DNA from: a virus
Strand: one strand, 5' to 3'
IMG/VR virus record: IMGVR_UViG_3300030117_000808
Coordinates: 1 to 34,316 of that record
Length of the DNA stretch: 34,316 bases
Part shown: in pieces, positions 1 through 8,257 of the stretch
Position numbering within the stretch: position 1 is the first letter of the stretch
Layout: each line of letters opens with the position of its first letter
Notes under the pieces: model-generated
Databases searched by the model: none
What the model was told of the DNA's origin: nothing
What the model saw: only the letters and a program-made list of their open reading frames with translations
Made by a program: the position numbers and the translations under genes

Positions 1-213
1 GTTGATATGGCTTCTGATTCTTGGTTATCAAAAAACATAAGACCTTTAGTTCTTATATTTTTAGTAGTATCAACAGTGTTAATGATATTTATTGATGCTG
101 GTGTTATTGCTTTTGAAGTAAAAGATACTTGGGTGGACTTATTACAATTAGTATTAATAACTGTGATCGGTGCTTACTTCGGTGGTAGATCACTAGAAAA
201 AGTAAAAAAATAA
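1..213 (+). CDS. Holin-like small membrane protein, probably 5'-truncated
   Basis: The visible part has two hydrophobic segments, at about residues 12-35 and 43-60 counted from the ATG at base 7. They are separated by a short loop with charged residues, and the protein ends in a basic tail (EKVKK). Small two-pass membrane proteins of this kind in phages are usually holins, which open the inner membrane at lysis. The frame stays open to the first base (GTT GAT before the ATG). Proteins of this type that I remember have a longer charged N-terminal part before the conserved SDSWLSKNIRPL segment, so the true start is probably outside the window and the ATG at 7 internal. The stop overlaps the next start as TAATG. 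The holin role is inferred from topology and family resemblance; no endolysin lies next to it. Confidence 0.6.
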   Translation, partial: VDMASDSWLSKNIRPLVLIFLVVSTVLMIFIDAGVIAFEVKDTWVDLLQLVLITVIGAYFGGRSLEKVKK

Positions 214-542
214 TGGGATTAAATTCAACAGAAGTATCTTATAGTTTTGGCCAAATGGGTAGTGGTTATCTAGACGATACAGGCGCACTAACACCTCCTA
301 CTGGAAGTGTTATAGTAGCTATACAAATAGTATCTGCAGCTAAATTTACTACACTAACTGCTGACACAAGTTTTAGCGAAGTAGCTTATATTGGTACAGC
401 TAGTCAAGTAACTGCTAATGGGGCAAATAGTGAAGCTATAGCTGCTGCAGATGAGTTTCCAACTGGTATGACTATAGTTGGAAGATGGACAGCTTGTACG
501 TTAGCAGCAGGTAAAGTAGTAGTTTATTACGGCCCAGCATAA
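213..542 (+). CDS. Small conserved phage structural-type protein (109 aa)
   Basis: This is a 109-residue protein rich in Gly, Ala, Thr and Val, with alternating hydrophobic patterns typical of beta strands. It has no signal peptide and no membrane segment. It starts MGLNSTEVSYSFGQMGSGYL and ends with a GMTIVGRWT segment followed by a short strand. I recognise the pattern from marine phage contigs, where such proteins sit among structural genes, but the exact role is unknown; a decoration, tail-tip or fibre-accessory protein is possible. Its start overlaps the upstream stop by one base (TAATG), and its own stop overlaps the LamG gene start the same way. The three genes are therefore probably translationally coupled. 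Confidence 0.6.
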   Translation: MGLNSTEVSYSFGQMGSGYLDDTGALTPPTGSVIVAIQIVSAAKFTTLTADTSFSEVAYIGTASQVTANGANSEAIAAADEFPTGMTIVGRWTACTLAAGKVVVYYGPA

Positions 543-1342
543 TGTTAGGTATAGGTATTAATGTGATTATGAGTAGACCTATAGCTCTACCTAATAGATC
601 GCTTTCATTTGATGGTACAAACGACTTTGTAGATTTTACATCAGCTGAATTTCAAACAGCTCTATCTAATGGAGATTTTAAAGGGTCTGGTAGCGTATCT
701 ATATGGGTTAGGCTTAATCTTACAAGTACTAACGCTCAACTATGGGACTTTGCTTTAGATACAAACAATCGTATACAATTACAGTATAAGCATAGTGGTA
801 ACGAATACAACTTTACATTTAAAGGTGGTGGTACTGGCAAAACAGCCGTAGAGAGACCTGGTGTATCTCATGAAAACGATGGTGACTTTCACCATATAGT
901 TTGTACTTGGGATAAAGGGGATGCCAACGAAATGAAAATATATGTTGATGGTACTTTAGGTGCTACTACAGCCCTAGCGTCAGTAGCACTGTCTGGAGAT
1001 TTTGATGATACTGCTGATAGTACGGTTGGTCCTGATGGAACTGGTGGCGTAGAAATATTATCAGGTACTTCATTTAATGGTAGTGCTGATTTAAACGCAT
1101 TTTTAGATGACTTTGTAATATATAGCGATGTATTATCATCTACAGAAGTAGAATCCCTTTACAATAGTGGTAAATCAAACCCAAGTCTTTACGCAGAACT
1201 AAACAATAGAATAGCGCATTGGAAGTTTGACGAAGGCTCTGGTAATACGGTAACAGACTCAATAAATGGTTTTGTAGGTAGTCTTGGTACTGGAGCTACT
1301 GCGCCTACATTTAGCGACAATAATGCCGCTGAAAATTCATAA
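542..1342 (+). CDS. LamG / concanavalin A-like lectin-fold protein, likely adhesin
   Basis: Residues about 18-217 look like a LamG (Laminin_G_3) jelly-roll domain. The marks are the opening SLSFDGTNDFVDF, the strand GSVSIWVRLNL, the HHIVCTWDKG core strand and the IYVDGTL hairpin near residue 140. A second, shortened opening motif (HWKFDEGSGN, from about residue 226) follows at the C-terminus, like the first strand of another LamG unit. In phages such domains are found on tail fibres, tail tips or capsid decorations and bind glycans. The start overlaps the previous stop (TAATG); an ATG at 569 (residue 10, MSRPIALPN) is an alternative. Binding of a host or particle polysaccharide is inferred. 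There is no evident catalytic triad, so I favour binding over hydrolysis. Confidence 0.75.
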   Translation: MLGIGINVIMSRPIALPNRSLSFDGTNDFVDFTSAEFQTALSNGDFKGSGSVSIWVRLNLTSTNAQLWDFALDTNNRIQLQYKHSGNEYNFTFKGGGTGKTAVERPGVSHENDGDFHHIVCTWDKGDANEMKIYVDGTLGATTALASVALSGDFDDTADSTVGPDGTGGVEILSGTSFNGSADLNAFLDDFVIYSDVLSSTEVESLYNSGKSNPSLYAELNNRIAHWKFDEGSGNTVTDSINGFVGSLGTGATAPTFSDNNAAENS

Positions 1343-1360
1343 TAAATTAAATTAAATAAA

Positions 1361-1579
1361 ATGAAATTAATTAGAAAAATAACTGTAGGTAAAGACTACA
1401 AAGAAAATGCTATGCATTACGCTGTAAACCAAGAAGTGTATGGCGGTCACACTATATGTGATATAATAGAAGAAAAAGATAAATACTCTATTTATATTAG
1501 AAAAGGTAAAGAAGTTTTGCCGTGGAAAGACTTTAATAAAAATATGGCTGTATCTGTTGAATATAACTTAGAGTATTAA
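1361..1579 (+). CDS. Conserved hypothetical small phage protein (72 aa)
   Basis: This 72-residue soluble protein has mixed charge and ends AVSVEYNLEY. It has no membrane segment, no cysteine cluster and no domain I can name, though I recall similar small proteins next to terminase genes in marine phage genomes. The start follows an A/T-only leader (repeats of TTAAA), consistent with the other genes here. Its stop overlaps the next start as TAATG, so it is probably coupled to the GroES-like gene. Function is unknown. The position in front of the chaperonin-like and terminase genes suggests a role in head assembly or packaging, but this is only context. Confidence 0.55.
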   Translation: MKLIRKITVGKDYKENAMHYAVNQEVYGGHTICDIIEEKDKYSIYIRKGKEVLPWKDFNKNMAVSVEYNLEY

Positions 1580-2169
1580 TGAAAGCGCCTTTTGACTTTG
1601 TTATAGAGCCAAAAGGTAATAGATACAACAATACTAAAAAAGTTGGTGATAAAAATCTTATATTAAATACAGAGATATTTAACCATCAGTTTATAAACAG
1701 AGAAGCTATTGTTAAATCTGTACCTACAGCTTTTAAAACAGAAATAAAACCAGGAGATACTATTATAACACATCACAATGTATTTAGACGTTGGCACGAT
1801 GTTAAGGGTAGAGAAAAAAATAGTAGAAGTTATTTTAATGAAAATACTTATCTTGTAAAACTAGATCAAATATTTTTATACAAAAGAAATAATAAGTGGC
1901 GAGCTACAGATGGATATTGTTTTGTACAGCCAATAAAACAAAGAGATAAACTAAGACCAGGTGAAGAAGAAGAGTGTATAGGTATAGTTAAGTATACTGA
2001 TGGTGTCAATAATATTGACGATCTTGTAGGTTTTACACCTTTTTCAACTTACGAGTTTATTATAGACGGAAAACGTTTATATAGAGTTATGAATAAATTT
2101 ATTACAATTAAATATGAATATCAAGGAGACGAAGAAGCTTATAATCCAAGCTGGGCACAGAGCAGTTGA
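1579..2169 (+). CDS. Possible GroES-like co-chaperonin / beta-barrel protein
   Basis: This is a 196-residue soluble beta-rich protein. Residues 57-60 (KPGD) with the following strand, and a later strand YLVKLDQIFL at 91-100, resemble the core strands of the GroES barrel: a pattern of KxGDxVxxx, a loop, then YLxxxxxDI. Between them lies HHNVFR (65-70) and a basic loop. The second half, about 131-190, repeats a similar layout (IGIVKYTDG, VGFTPFSTYEF, IIDGKRLYRV), which could be a second barrel half. Phage co-chaperonins such as T4 gp31 help GroEL fold the capsid protein, and a place beside the terminase and capsid genes fits that. It is longer than the roughly 95-110 residues usual for this group. 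Its last 56 bases overlap the next gene. The family call is tentative; it may simply be a conserved phage protein of other function. Confidence 0.45.
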   Translation: MKAPFDFVIEPKGNRYNNTKKVGDKNLILNTEIFNHQFINREAIVKSVPTAFKTEIKPGDTIITHHNVFRRWHDVKGREKNSRSYFNENTYLVKLDQIFLYKRNNKWRATDGYCFVQPIKQRDKLRPGEEEECIGIVKYTDGVNNIDDLVGFTPFSTYEFIIDGKRLYRVMNKFITIKYEYQGDEEAYNPSWAQSS

Positions 2170-2389
2170 AGAGTTGATTAACGTTGCTAAAGAAAAGATT
2201 ATTACAAACACAGACGATGACGTTAGTGCTGATAGATTAAAAAATGCTGCCGCTACTAAAAAGCTAGCTATATTTGATGCTTTTGAAATTTTAAACCGTA
2301 TACAAGAGGAAGAAAGTTTATTAAACAACAAAACTTTGGATAAAAAAGAAACAAGTTTTAAAGGTTTTGCAGAAGGTAGATCAAAATGA
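2114..2389 (+). CDS. Candidate terminase small subunit (91 aa)
   Basis: This 91-residue mainly helical protein has a central helix-rich stretch (VSADRLKNAAATKKLAIFDA) followed by an acidic helix (FEILNRIQEEE). It lies directly before the large terminase and overlaps it by four bases (ATGA), the usual place for the small subunit that recognises viral DNA and starts packaging. Its start lies inside the end of the previous gene, 56 bases upstream of that stop, in another frame. Size, helical content and position support the call; I see no clear helix-turn-helix, so the assignment rests mainly on context. The ATG at 2114 follows an A/T-rich leader like the other genes. An alternative is a small conserved packaging accessory protein. 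Confidence 0.5.
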   Translation: MNIKETKKLIIQAGHRAVEELINVAKEKIITNTDDDVSADRLKNAAATKKLAIFDAFEILNRIQEEESLLNNKTLDKKETSFKGFAEGRSK

Positions 2390-4605
2390 TGTACGAGCAA
2401 AATTTATTTAAAATTGTAGAACCTGTAAAGAAAACAACAATCACACGGTTGAACCGTGGTAAAAAATGGAAATATGGATATGATAAAGAACATGATATTG
2501 TGGTTATATCAAAAACTGGTCAGATTGATGAAATTATTGAGTTGCAAGGTTTGCGAGTGGGCTTGCCGTTGCGACCAAAGAGCGTGCACACTAACAAAAG
2601 ACAAAAGTGGCAAAAAATAAAACAACCAGAAGAATTATCTAAACTTAAAAATATATTTGACTGGAGATCGTACCCAGAAGAATTAAAACCTAAGTGGTAC
2701 GATTATATAGACGAGGAGTTCAAACGTAGAGATGAGGGCTTTTGGTTTATGAATAATAGCAAGCCAACGTATATAACAGGTAGTCATTATATGTATTTAC
2801 AATGGAGTAAAATAGACGTAGGGGCTCCAGATTTTAGAGAAGCAAATCGTTTGTTTTTTATATTTTGGGAAGCTTGTAAAGCTGATAACAGATGTTATGG
2901 TATGTGTTATCTTAAAAATCGTAGATCTGGTTTTAGTTTTATGTCATCAGCAGAAACAGTTAATTTAGCAACACTTGCGAGTGATAGTAGATATGGTATA
3001 CTATCTAAAACTGGTAATGATGCTAAAAAAATGTTTACAGACAAAGTTGTTCCAATATCAGTCAACTATCCTTTCTTTTTTAAACCAATACAAGATGGTA
3101 TGGATAGGCCTAAGTCTGAACTTGCTTATCGTGTACCTGCAAGTAAGTTTACGCGTAAAAAAATTACTGCTAATGAAAAGCAGGAAGACTTGGTTGGACT
3201 TGATACTACTATTGATTGGAAAAACACAGGTGACAATAGTTATGATGGAGAAAAGCTTAATTTACTAGTACACGATGAAAGTGGTAAATGGGAAAGGCCT
3301 GATAATATATTAAACAACTGGAGAGTTACAAAAACTTGTTTAAGACTAGGTAGTAAAATAGTAGGCAAGTGTATGATGGGATCAACATCAAATGCTTTGG
3401 AAAAAGGTGGGGATAACTTTAAAAAATTATACAATGCATCAGATGTTACTAAACGAAATCGTAATGGACAGACAAAGTCTGGTTTATATTCTCTGTTTAT
3501 CCCAATGGAATGGAACTACGAAGGATTTATTGACGAATACGGACATCCAGTCTTTGATAGTCCAGATACAGATGCTATCGGACCAGATGGTGAATTAATA
3601 GATATAGGTATAATAGAACACTGGGAAAATGAAGCTGCTGGTTTAAAAGATGATCACGATGCTTTAAACGAATTTTATAGACAGTTTCCAAGAACTACAG
3701 AACATGCGTTTAGAGATGAGACTAGAAACAGTATATTTAACTTAGTAAGGCTATATGACCAAATAGATTATAACGAAGGATTAGGAACATCCTCTGTGAT
3801 TTCTACAGGTAATTTTCAATGGGTAAATGGAGTTCAAGATACACAAGTTATATTTTACCCAGATAAAAACGGTAGATTTAAAATAAGTTGGGTACCTCAA
3901 AACCACATGCAAAATAGGATTATACTCAAAAATGGTATTAAATATCCTGGAAATGAACACATGGGCGCTTTTGGTTGTGATAGCTACGATATATCAGGAA
4001 CTGTAGACGGTAGAGGTTCTAATGGTTCTTTACACGGTTTAACTAAGTTTAGTATGGAAGACGCTCCTCCTAATCAGTTCTTCTTAGAATATATTGCTAG
4101 ACCACAAACAGCAGAAATATTTTTTGAAGACGTTTTAATGGCTTGTATATTTTATGGTATGCCATTGTTAGCAGAAAACAACAAGCCTAGATTATTATAT
4201 TATTTTAGGCGTAGAGGTTACAGAGGTTATTCAATGAATAGACCAGATAAAGCATGGAATAAATTATCTGTAACAGAAAAAGAAATAGGTGGTATACCTA
4301 ATTCAAGTGAAGATATAAAACAAGCCCATGCAGCAGCTATAGAAATGTATATACAACAATACGTAGGAGATGTAGGTAATGGTAACTGGGGTAATATGTA
4401 TTTTAATAGAACATTAAATGATTGGGCTAAATTTGACATAAATAAAAGAACAAAGTTTGATGCTACTATAAGTAGTGGTTTAGCTATAATGGCTTGTAAT
4501 AGACATTTGTACGCTCCTAATGCTAAAATAGAAAAACAAAAATTAAACTTAAATATAGCTAAATATTCAAACAATGGATATTCATCAAAATTAATTAAAA
4601 AGTAA
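2386..4605 (+). CDS. terL: Terminase large subunit (packaging ATPase/nuclease)
   Basis: This 739-residue protein is the motor that pumps DNA into the prohead and cuts it. The ATPase half shows a basic Walker A-like loop, KNRRSGFSF at residues 177-185 (an unusual RRSGFS version without the classic GKT), a Walker B HDE at 296-298 preceded by the strand LNLLV, and a coupling motif GST at 332-334. The C-terminal half contains a candidate RNase H-type nuclease strand, FGCDSYDISG, with acidic residues D532 and D535, followed by later acidic residues. The length and the long N-terminal extension fit the large terminases of crAss-like and marine Bacteroidetes phages. It overlaps the preceding small gene by ATGA and is followed one base later by the portal gene, a standard packaging operon. 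Confidence 0.9.
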   Translation: MMYEQNLFKIVEPVKKTTITRLNRGKKWKYGYDKEHDIVVISKTGQIDEIIELQGLRVGLPLRPKSVHTNKRQKWQKIKQPEELSKLKNIFDWRSYPEELKPKWYDYIDEEFKRRDEGFWFMNNSKPTYITGSHYMYLQWSKIDVGAPDFREANRLFFIFWEACKADNRCYGMCYLKNRRSGFSFMSSAETVNLATLASDSRYGILSKTGNDAKKMFTDKVVPISVNYPFFFKPIQDGMDRPKSELAYRVPASKFTRKKITANEKQEDLVGLDTTIDWKNTGDNSYDGEKLNLLVHDESGKWERPDNILNNWRVTKTCLRLGSKIVGKCMMGSTSNALEKGGDNFKKLYNASDVTKRNRNGQTKSGLYSLFIPMEWNYEGFIDEYGHPVFDSPDTDAIGPDGELIDIGIIEHWENEAAGLKDDHDALNEFYRQFPRTTEHAFRDETRNSIFNLVRLYDQIDYNEGLGTSSVISTGNFQWVNGVQDTQVIFYPDKNGRFKISWVPQNHMQNRIILKNGIKYPGNEHMGAFGCDSYDISGTVDGRGSNGSLHGLTKFSMEDAPPNQFFLEYIARPQTAEIFFEDVLMACIFYGMPLLAENNKPRLLYYFRRRGYRGYSMNRPDKAWNKLSVTEKEIGGIPNSSEDIKQAHAAAIEMYIQQYVGDVGNGNWGNMYFNRTLNDWAKFDINKRTKFDATISSGLAIMACNRHLYAPNAKIEKQKLNLNIAKYSNNGYSSKLIKK

Positions 4606-4606
4606 T

Positions 4607-7024
4607 ATGAGAAGTTATACAAATTTTCCAAGCCAAATAGTAAGTGATTTAGAAAAGTCAACAGCAGAATATGGTTTAAAAGTTGCTAAGGCTATAGAAA
4701 ACGAATGGTTTGGTACTAATAATAATTACTACGGTCGTAATAGATATGCTCATGACGTAAATAATTTTCATAAGCTAAGACTATACGCTAGAGGTGAACA
4801 ATCAATACAAAAATATAAAGATGAGTTATCTATAAACGGTGACTTGAGTTATTTAAACTTAGACTGGAAACCAGTACCTATAATACCTAAGTTTGTAGAT
4901 ATTGTAGTCAATGGTATGACAGAAAGATTATTTAATGTTAAAGCATTTTCACAAGATCCACATGGTGTACAAAAAAGAACTAAATACGTAGAGTCTATAT
5001 TAAAAGACATGAATACTAGAGAGTTTAATAACATGGCTCAAAACATGATGTCGATGGATCTTTACGAAAATAAAAAAGATGAAATACCTGAAGATAATGA
5101 TGAGTTAGCTTTACACATGCAGTTAAATTACAAACAAGCTGTAGAACTAGCTAATGAGCAAGCAATAAATGTTTTGTTAAAAGGTAGTAATTACGATTTA
5201 ATAAGAAAAAGACTTTATTACGATTTAACTGTTTTAGGTATAGGAGCTGTAAAAACAACTTTTAATACTTCTGAAGGCGCTACAGTAAACTACGTAGACC
5301 CTGCTAATTTAGTTTATTCACATACTGAATCACCTTATTTTGACGATGTGTATTATGTAGGTGAAGTTAAAACAATAACTATTAATGAGCTTGTAAAGCA
5401 GTTTCCACATTTAACACCAGAACAATTAAAAGAAATAGAAAGTAGTAGCTATGCTAATTCTAATAGAGGCACTAAATACAATTCTTATAATTCTGATAAA
5501 GATAAAAATAAATTAAGTGTATTATATTTTAACTATAAAACTTTTAATTCAGAAGTTTACAAATTAAAAGAAACGCCAACTGGAGCAGAAAAGATAATTG
5601 AAAAAGATGATACATTTAATCCGCCTCAAGACATGGAGGGTAACTTCGGTAGACTAGATAAAAAAGTAGAGTGTTTGTATGATGGTGCTATAGTACTAGG
5701 TACTAATATACTTTTAAAGTGGGGTAAAGCAGAAAATATGATGAGACCTAAAAGTGATTATACTAAAGTTAAAATGAACTATAGTATAGTTGCTCCTCGT
5801 ATGTATGAAGGTAGAATAGAGTCTTTAGTAAGCAGAATAACTGGTTTTGCTGATATGATACAATTAACACACTTAAAACTACAACAAGTAATGTCACGTA
5901 TGATACCTGATGGTATTTATTTAGATGCCGATGGTTTAGCAGAAATAGATTTAGGTAATGGAACAAACTATAATCCACAAGAAGCCTTAAATATGTTTTT
6001 CCAAACAGGTAGTATTATAGGTAGATCATTTACAGGAGATGGTGACCCTAATCCAGGTAAAATACCTATACAAGAAATACAGTCGGGTAGTGGTGCTAAG
6101 ATGCAGAGTTTAATTGGTACGTATAACTATTACTTACAAATGATAAGAGATACTACTGGTTTAAATGAAGCTAGAGATGGTAGTACTCCAGACGAGAGAG
6201 CTTTGGTAGGCGTACAAAAAATGGCGGCTGCAAATAGTAACACAGCGACTAGACATATACTAAATGCCGGTATGTTTTTAACTGCAGAAACTTGTGAAGC
6301 TTTGTCCCTTAGAGTATCTGATATATTAGAATACTCACCAACAAAAGATGCTTTTATACAAGCAATAGGTGTACATAATGTAGCTACGTTAGAAGAAATA
6401 TCACAGTTACATTTATACGATTTTGGTATATTTTTAGAGTTAGAAGCTGATGAGTTTGAAAAACAATTATTAGAAAACAATATACAAGCTGCTTTAGCTC
6501 AAAAAACTATACAGTTAGAAGATGTTATAGATTTAAGAGAAGTAAAAAATGTAAGATTAGCTAATCAATTGTTAAAACTTCGTAGAAAAAAGTCTATGCA
6601 ACAGCAACAGAAAATGCAACAAGAAAATATGAAAGCACAAGCTGATGCTCAAGCACAAGCTCAACAAGCAGCTGCACAGGCAGAAATGCAAAAGCAACAA
6701 ACAATAGTTCAAAGTCAAATACAACTAGAACAAGCTAAGGCCAAGTTAAAACAACAGACTTTACAAGCTGAAGCAGAAGTTAAAAGAAGTTTAATGGATC
6801 ATGAGTATGAAATAAACATGAAACTTAAAAATGCTACTCATAGAAAAGATAAAGAAAGAGATAATATTAGAGAAAATAGACAGGATAGTAGACAAGCTAT
6901 GGGTAATCAACAAAAACAACAGTTAGAAAAAACAAAAGCTCAAGCAAAAGAAAAACCTTTTGAGTCTGCTGGTAACGACGTTATTGGTGGAGGTATGAGG
7001 TTAGGTGCGTTTGAGCCACAGTAA
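4607..7024 (+). CDS. Portal protein
   Basis: This 805-residue protein follows the large terminase and precedes the scaffold and capsid genes, the classic portal position. Portals form the dodecameric DNA channel at one head vertex. The N-terminal half contains the conserved-looking block YLNLDWKPVPIIPKFVDIVV (about residues 84-103). The middle has the stretch with RMYEGRIESLVSRITGFADM, typical of the long helix and stem region. The region from about residue 655 to 770 is very rich in Gln, Ala, Lys and Glu and should form a long coiled coil, like the barrel or crown of large podovirus portals. The length is similar to crAss-like and marine podovirus portals and longer than T7 gp8. There is no frameshift and no sign of truncation. 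Confidence 0.88.
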   Translation: MRSYTNFPSQIVSDLEKSTAEYGLKVAKAIENEWFGTNNNYYGRNRYAHDVNNFHKLRLYARGEQSIQKYKDELSINGDLSYLNLDWKPVPIIPKFVDIVVNGMTERLFNVKAFSQDPHGVQKRTKYVESILKDMNTREFNNMAQNMMSMDLYENKKDEIPEDNDELALHMQLNYKQAVELANEQAINVLLKGSNYDLIRKRLYYDLTVLGIGAVKTTFNTSEGATVNYVDPANLVYSHTESPYFDDVYYVGEVKTITINELVKQFPHLTPEQLKEIESSSYANSNRGTKYNSYNSDKDKNKLSVLYFNYKTFNSEVYKLKETPTGAEKIIEKDDTFNPPQDMEGNFGRLDKKVECLYDGAIVLGTNILLKWGKAENMMRPKSDYTKVKMNYSIVAPRMYEGRIESLVSRITGFADMIQLTHLKLQQVMSRMIPDGIYLDADGLAEIDLGNGTNYNPQEALNMFFQTGSIIGRSFTGDGDPNPGKIPIQEIQSGSGAKMQSLIGTYNYYLQMIRDTTGLNEARDGSTPDERALVGVQKMAAANSNTATRHILNAGMFLTAETCEALSLRVSDILEYSPTKDAFIQAIGVHNVATLEEISQLHLYDFGIFLELEADEFEKQLLENNIQAALAQKTIQLEDVIDLREVKNVRLANQLLKLRRKKSMQQQQKMQQENMKAQADAQAQAQQAAAQAEMQKQQTIVQSQIQLEQAKAKLKQQTLQAEAEVKRSLMDHEYEINMKLKNATHRKDKERDNIRENRQDSRQAMGNQQKQQLEKTKAQAKEKPFESAGNDVIGGGMRLGAFEPQ

Positions 7025-7055
7025 CATTAATTAATTAATTATATAATATTTTATT

Positions 7056-8240
7056 ATGGAAGAAAACAAAAACACAACAGATACTCCTGTTGAGCAACCA
7101 AAAGTTGACAACGAAGTAGAAAAAATTAAGGTTAAGAAAAAACCTAAAAAGAAAAAATTTCAAGAGCCTTCTGACGGTGTAACTAAAGTAGACCTTAAAG
7201 ATTTAGTTGAAAAAGCTGAAGATATAGTTAAGGTAGATTTAAACAAACCTGTAGAAGAAATAAAAGCTCCAGAACAACCTGTAGAAGAAAAAACAGAGGA
7301 AACTAAAGTAGAAGCTCCAGTTGTAGAAGAAATAACTGAAGAAGAAGTAAAAGTTAAAGAAGCTCCAGCGCCTATTAAGGTAGAAACACCTAAAGCGCCA
7401 GAGCAGCCTAAACTACCAGAAAACGTAGAAAAGCTAGTTAACTTTATGAAAGATACAGGCGGAGATATAAATGACTATGTAAAGTTAAATATAGATTATT
7501 CTGATATGGATAATTTAACTTTATTAAAAGAATATTATAAAACTACTAAACCTCATTTACAAGCAGATGAAATTGATTTTATGATGGAAGATCAATTTTC
7601 TTATGATGCAGAAGTAGATGATGAAAAAGAAGTTAAAAGAAAGAAACTAGCGTTAAAAGAGCAAGTTGCCAACGCTAAAACTGAGTTGGAACAGTTTAAA
7701 TCCAAATACTATGATGAAATCAAAGCTGGCTCAAGGTTAACGCCTGAAGCTAAAAAAGCTATGGATTTCTTCAACAGATATAACGAAGAGTCTGAGAAAA
7801 CTCAAAAAATCAAAGAAGAGGCTACTTCAGTATTTTTAAATAAAACTAACAATGTGTTTAATGACGAGTTCAAAGGTTTTGAATATAAAGTTGGGGACAA
7901 GAGATTTAGGTTTAATGTTAATAATGCTGATAAGGTAAAACAAACACAAAGCTCACTTGATAATTTCATAGGAAAGTTTCTTAATGAAAAAGGTCAAATA
8001 GAAGATGCTGGTGGTTATCACAAGGCCTTATACACTGCAATGAACTCTGATGCTATTGCAAAACATTTTTATGAACAAGGTAAAGCTGACGCTATGAAAG
8101 ATAGTGTTGCTAAAGCTAAAAACATAAACATGGACCCTAGACAACAACATAGTGGCGATACTATTGGAGGAATTAAAGTGAGAGCATTAGGTGAGGATTC
8201 TAGTGACTTTAAGTTTAAAATTAAACGAAAAAATAACTAA
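7056..8240 (+). CDS. Scaffold-like head assembly protein
   Basis: This 394-residue, very charged protein sits between portal and capsid genes, the standard place for scaffold. Residues 1-125 are low-complexity and probably disordered: a basic run (KKKPKKKKF, around residue 28) followed by many Pro/Glu/Val/Lys repeats of the type PVEEK and VEAPVVEE. The rest is predicted helical, with a long Lys/Glu-rich segment near 185-220, and it ends in a basic tail (FKIKRKNN) like the capsid-binding end of many scaffolds. The gene follows a 31-base AT-only leader with TTAA repeats. Sequence scaffolds are poorly conserved, so the call rests on position, composition and basic C-terminus. No protease domain is visible. 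Confidence 0.7.
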   Translation: MEENKNTTDTPVEQPKVDNEVEKIKVKKKPKKKKFQEPSDGVTKVDLKDLVEKAEDIVKVDLNKPVEEIKAPEQPVEEKTEETKVEAPVVEEITEEEVKVKEAPAPIKVETPKAPEQPKLPENVEKLVNFMKDTGGDINDYVKLNIDYSDMDNLTLLKEYYKTTKPHLQADEIDFMMEDQFSYDAEVDDEKEVKRKKLALKEQVANAKTELEQFKSKYYDEIKAGSRLTPEAKKAMDFFNRYNEESEKTQKIKEEATSVFLNKTNNVFNDEFKGFEYKVGDKRFRFNVNNADKVKQTQSSLDNFIGKFLNEKGQIEDAGGYHKALYTAMNSDAIAKHFYEQGKADAMKDSVAKAKNINMDPRQQHSGDTIGGIKVRALGEDSSDFKFKIKRKNN

Positions 8241-8257
8241 ATTAAAAATTAAAAATT

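Noticed and set aside
2077-2400. 107-codon minus-strand open frame across the small terminase candidate
   Set aside because: It lies opposite well-supported + strand genes, encodes a low-complexity hydrophobic product typical of an antisense shadow, and has no leader.
2975-3268. Alternative + frame inside the terminase gene
   Set aside because: It lies within the conserved ATPase region and has no recognisable domain or start context; it is an overlapping shadow.
7025-7055. Repeat or attachment site from the TTAATTAATTAA run
   Set aside because: A short simple AT repeat in an AT-rich leader; no second copy with meaningful length was noticed.
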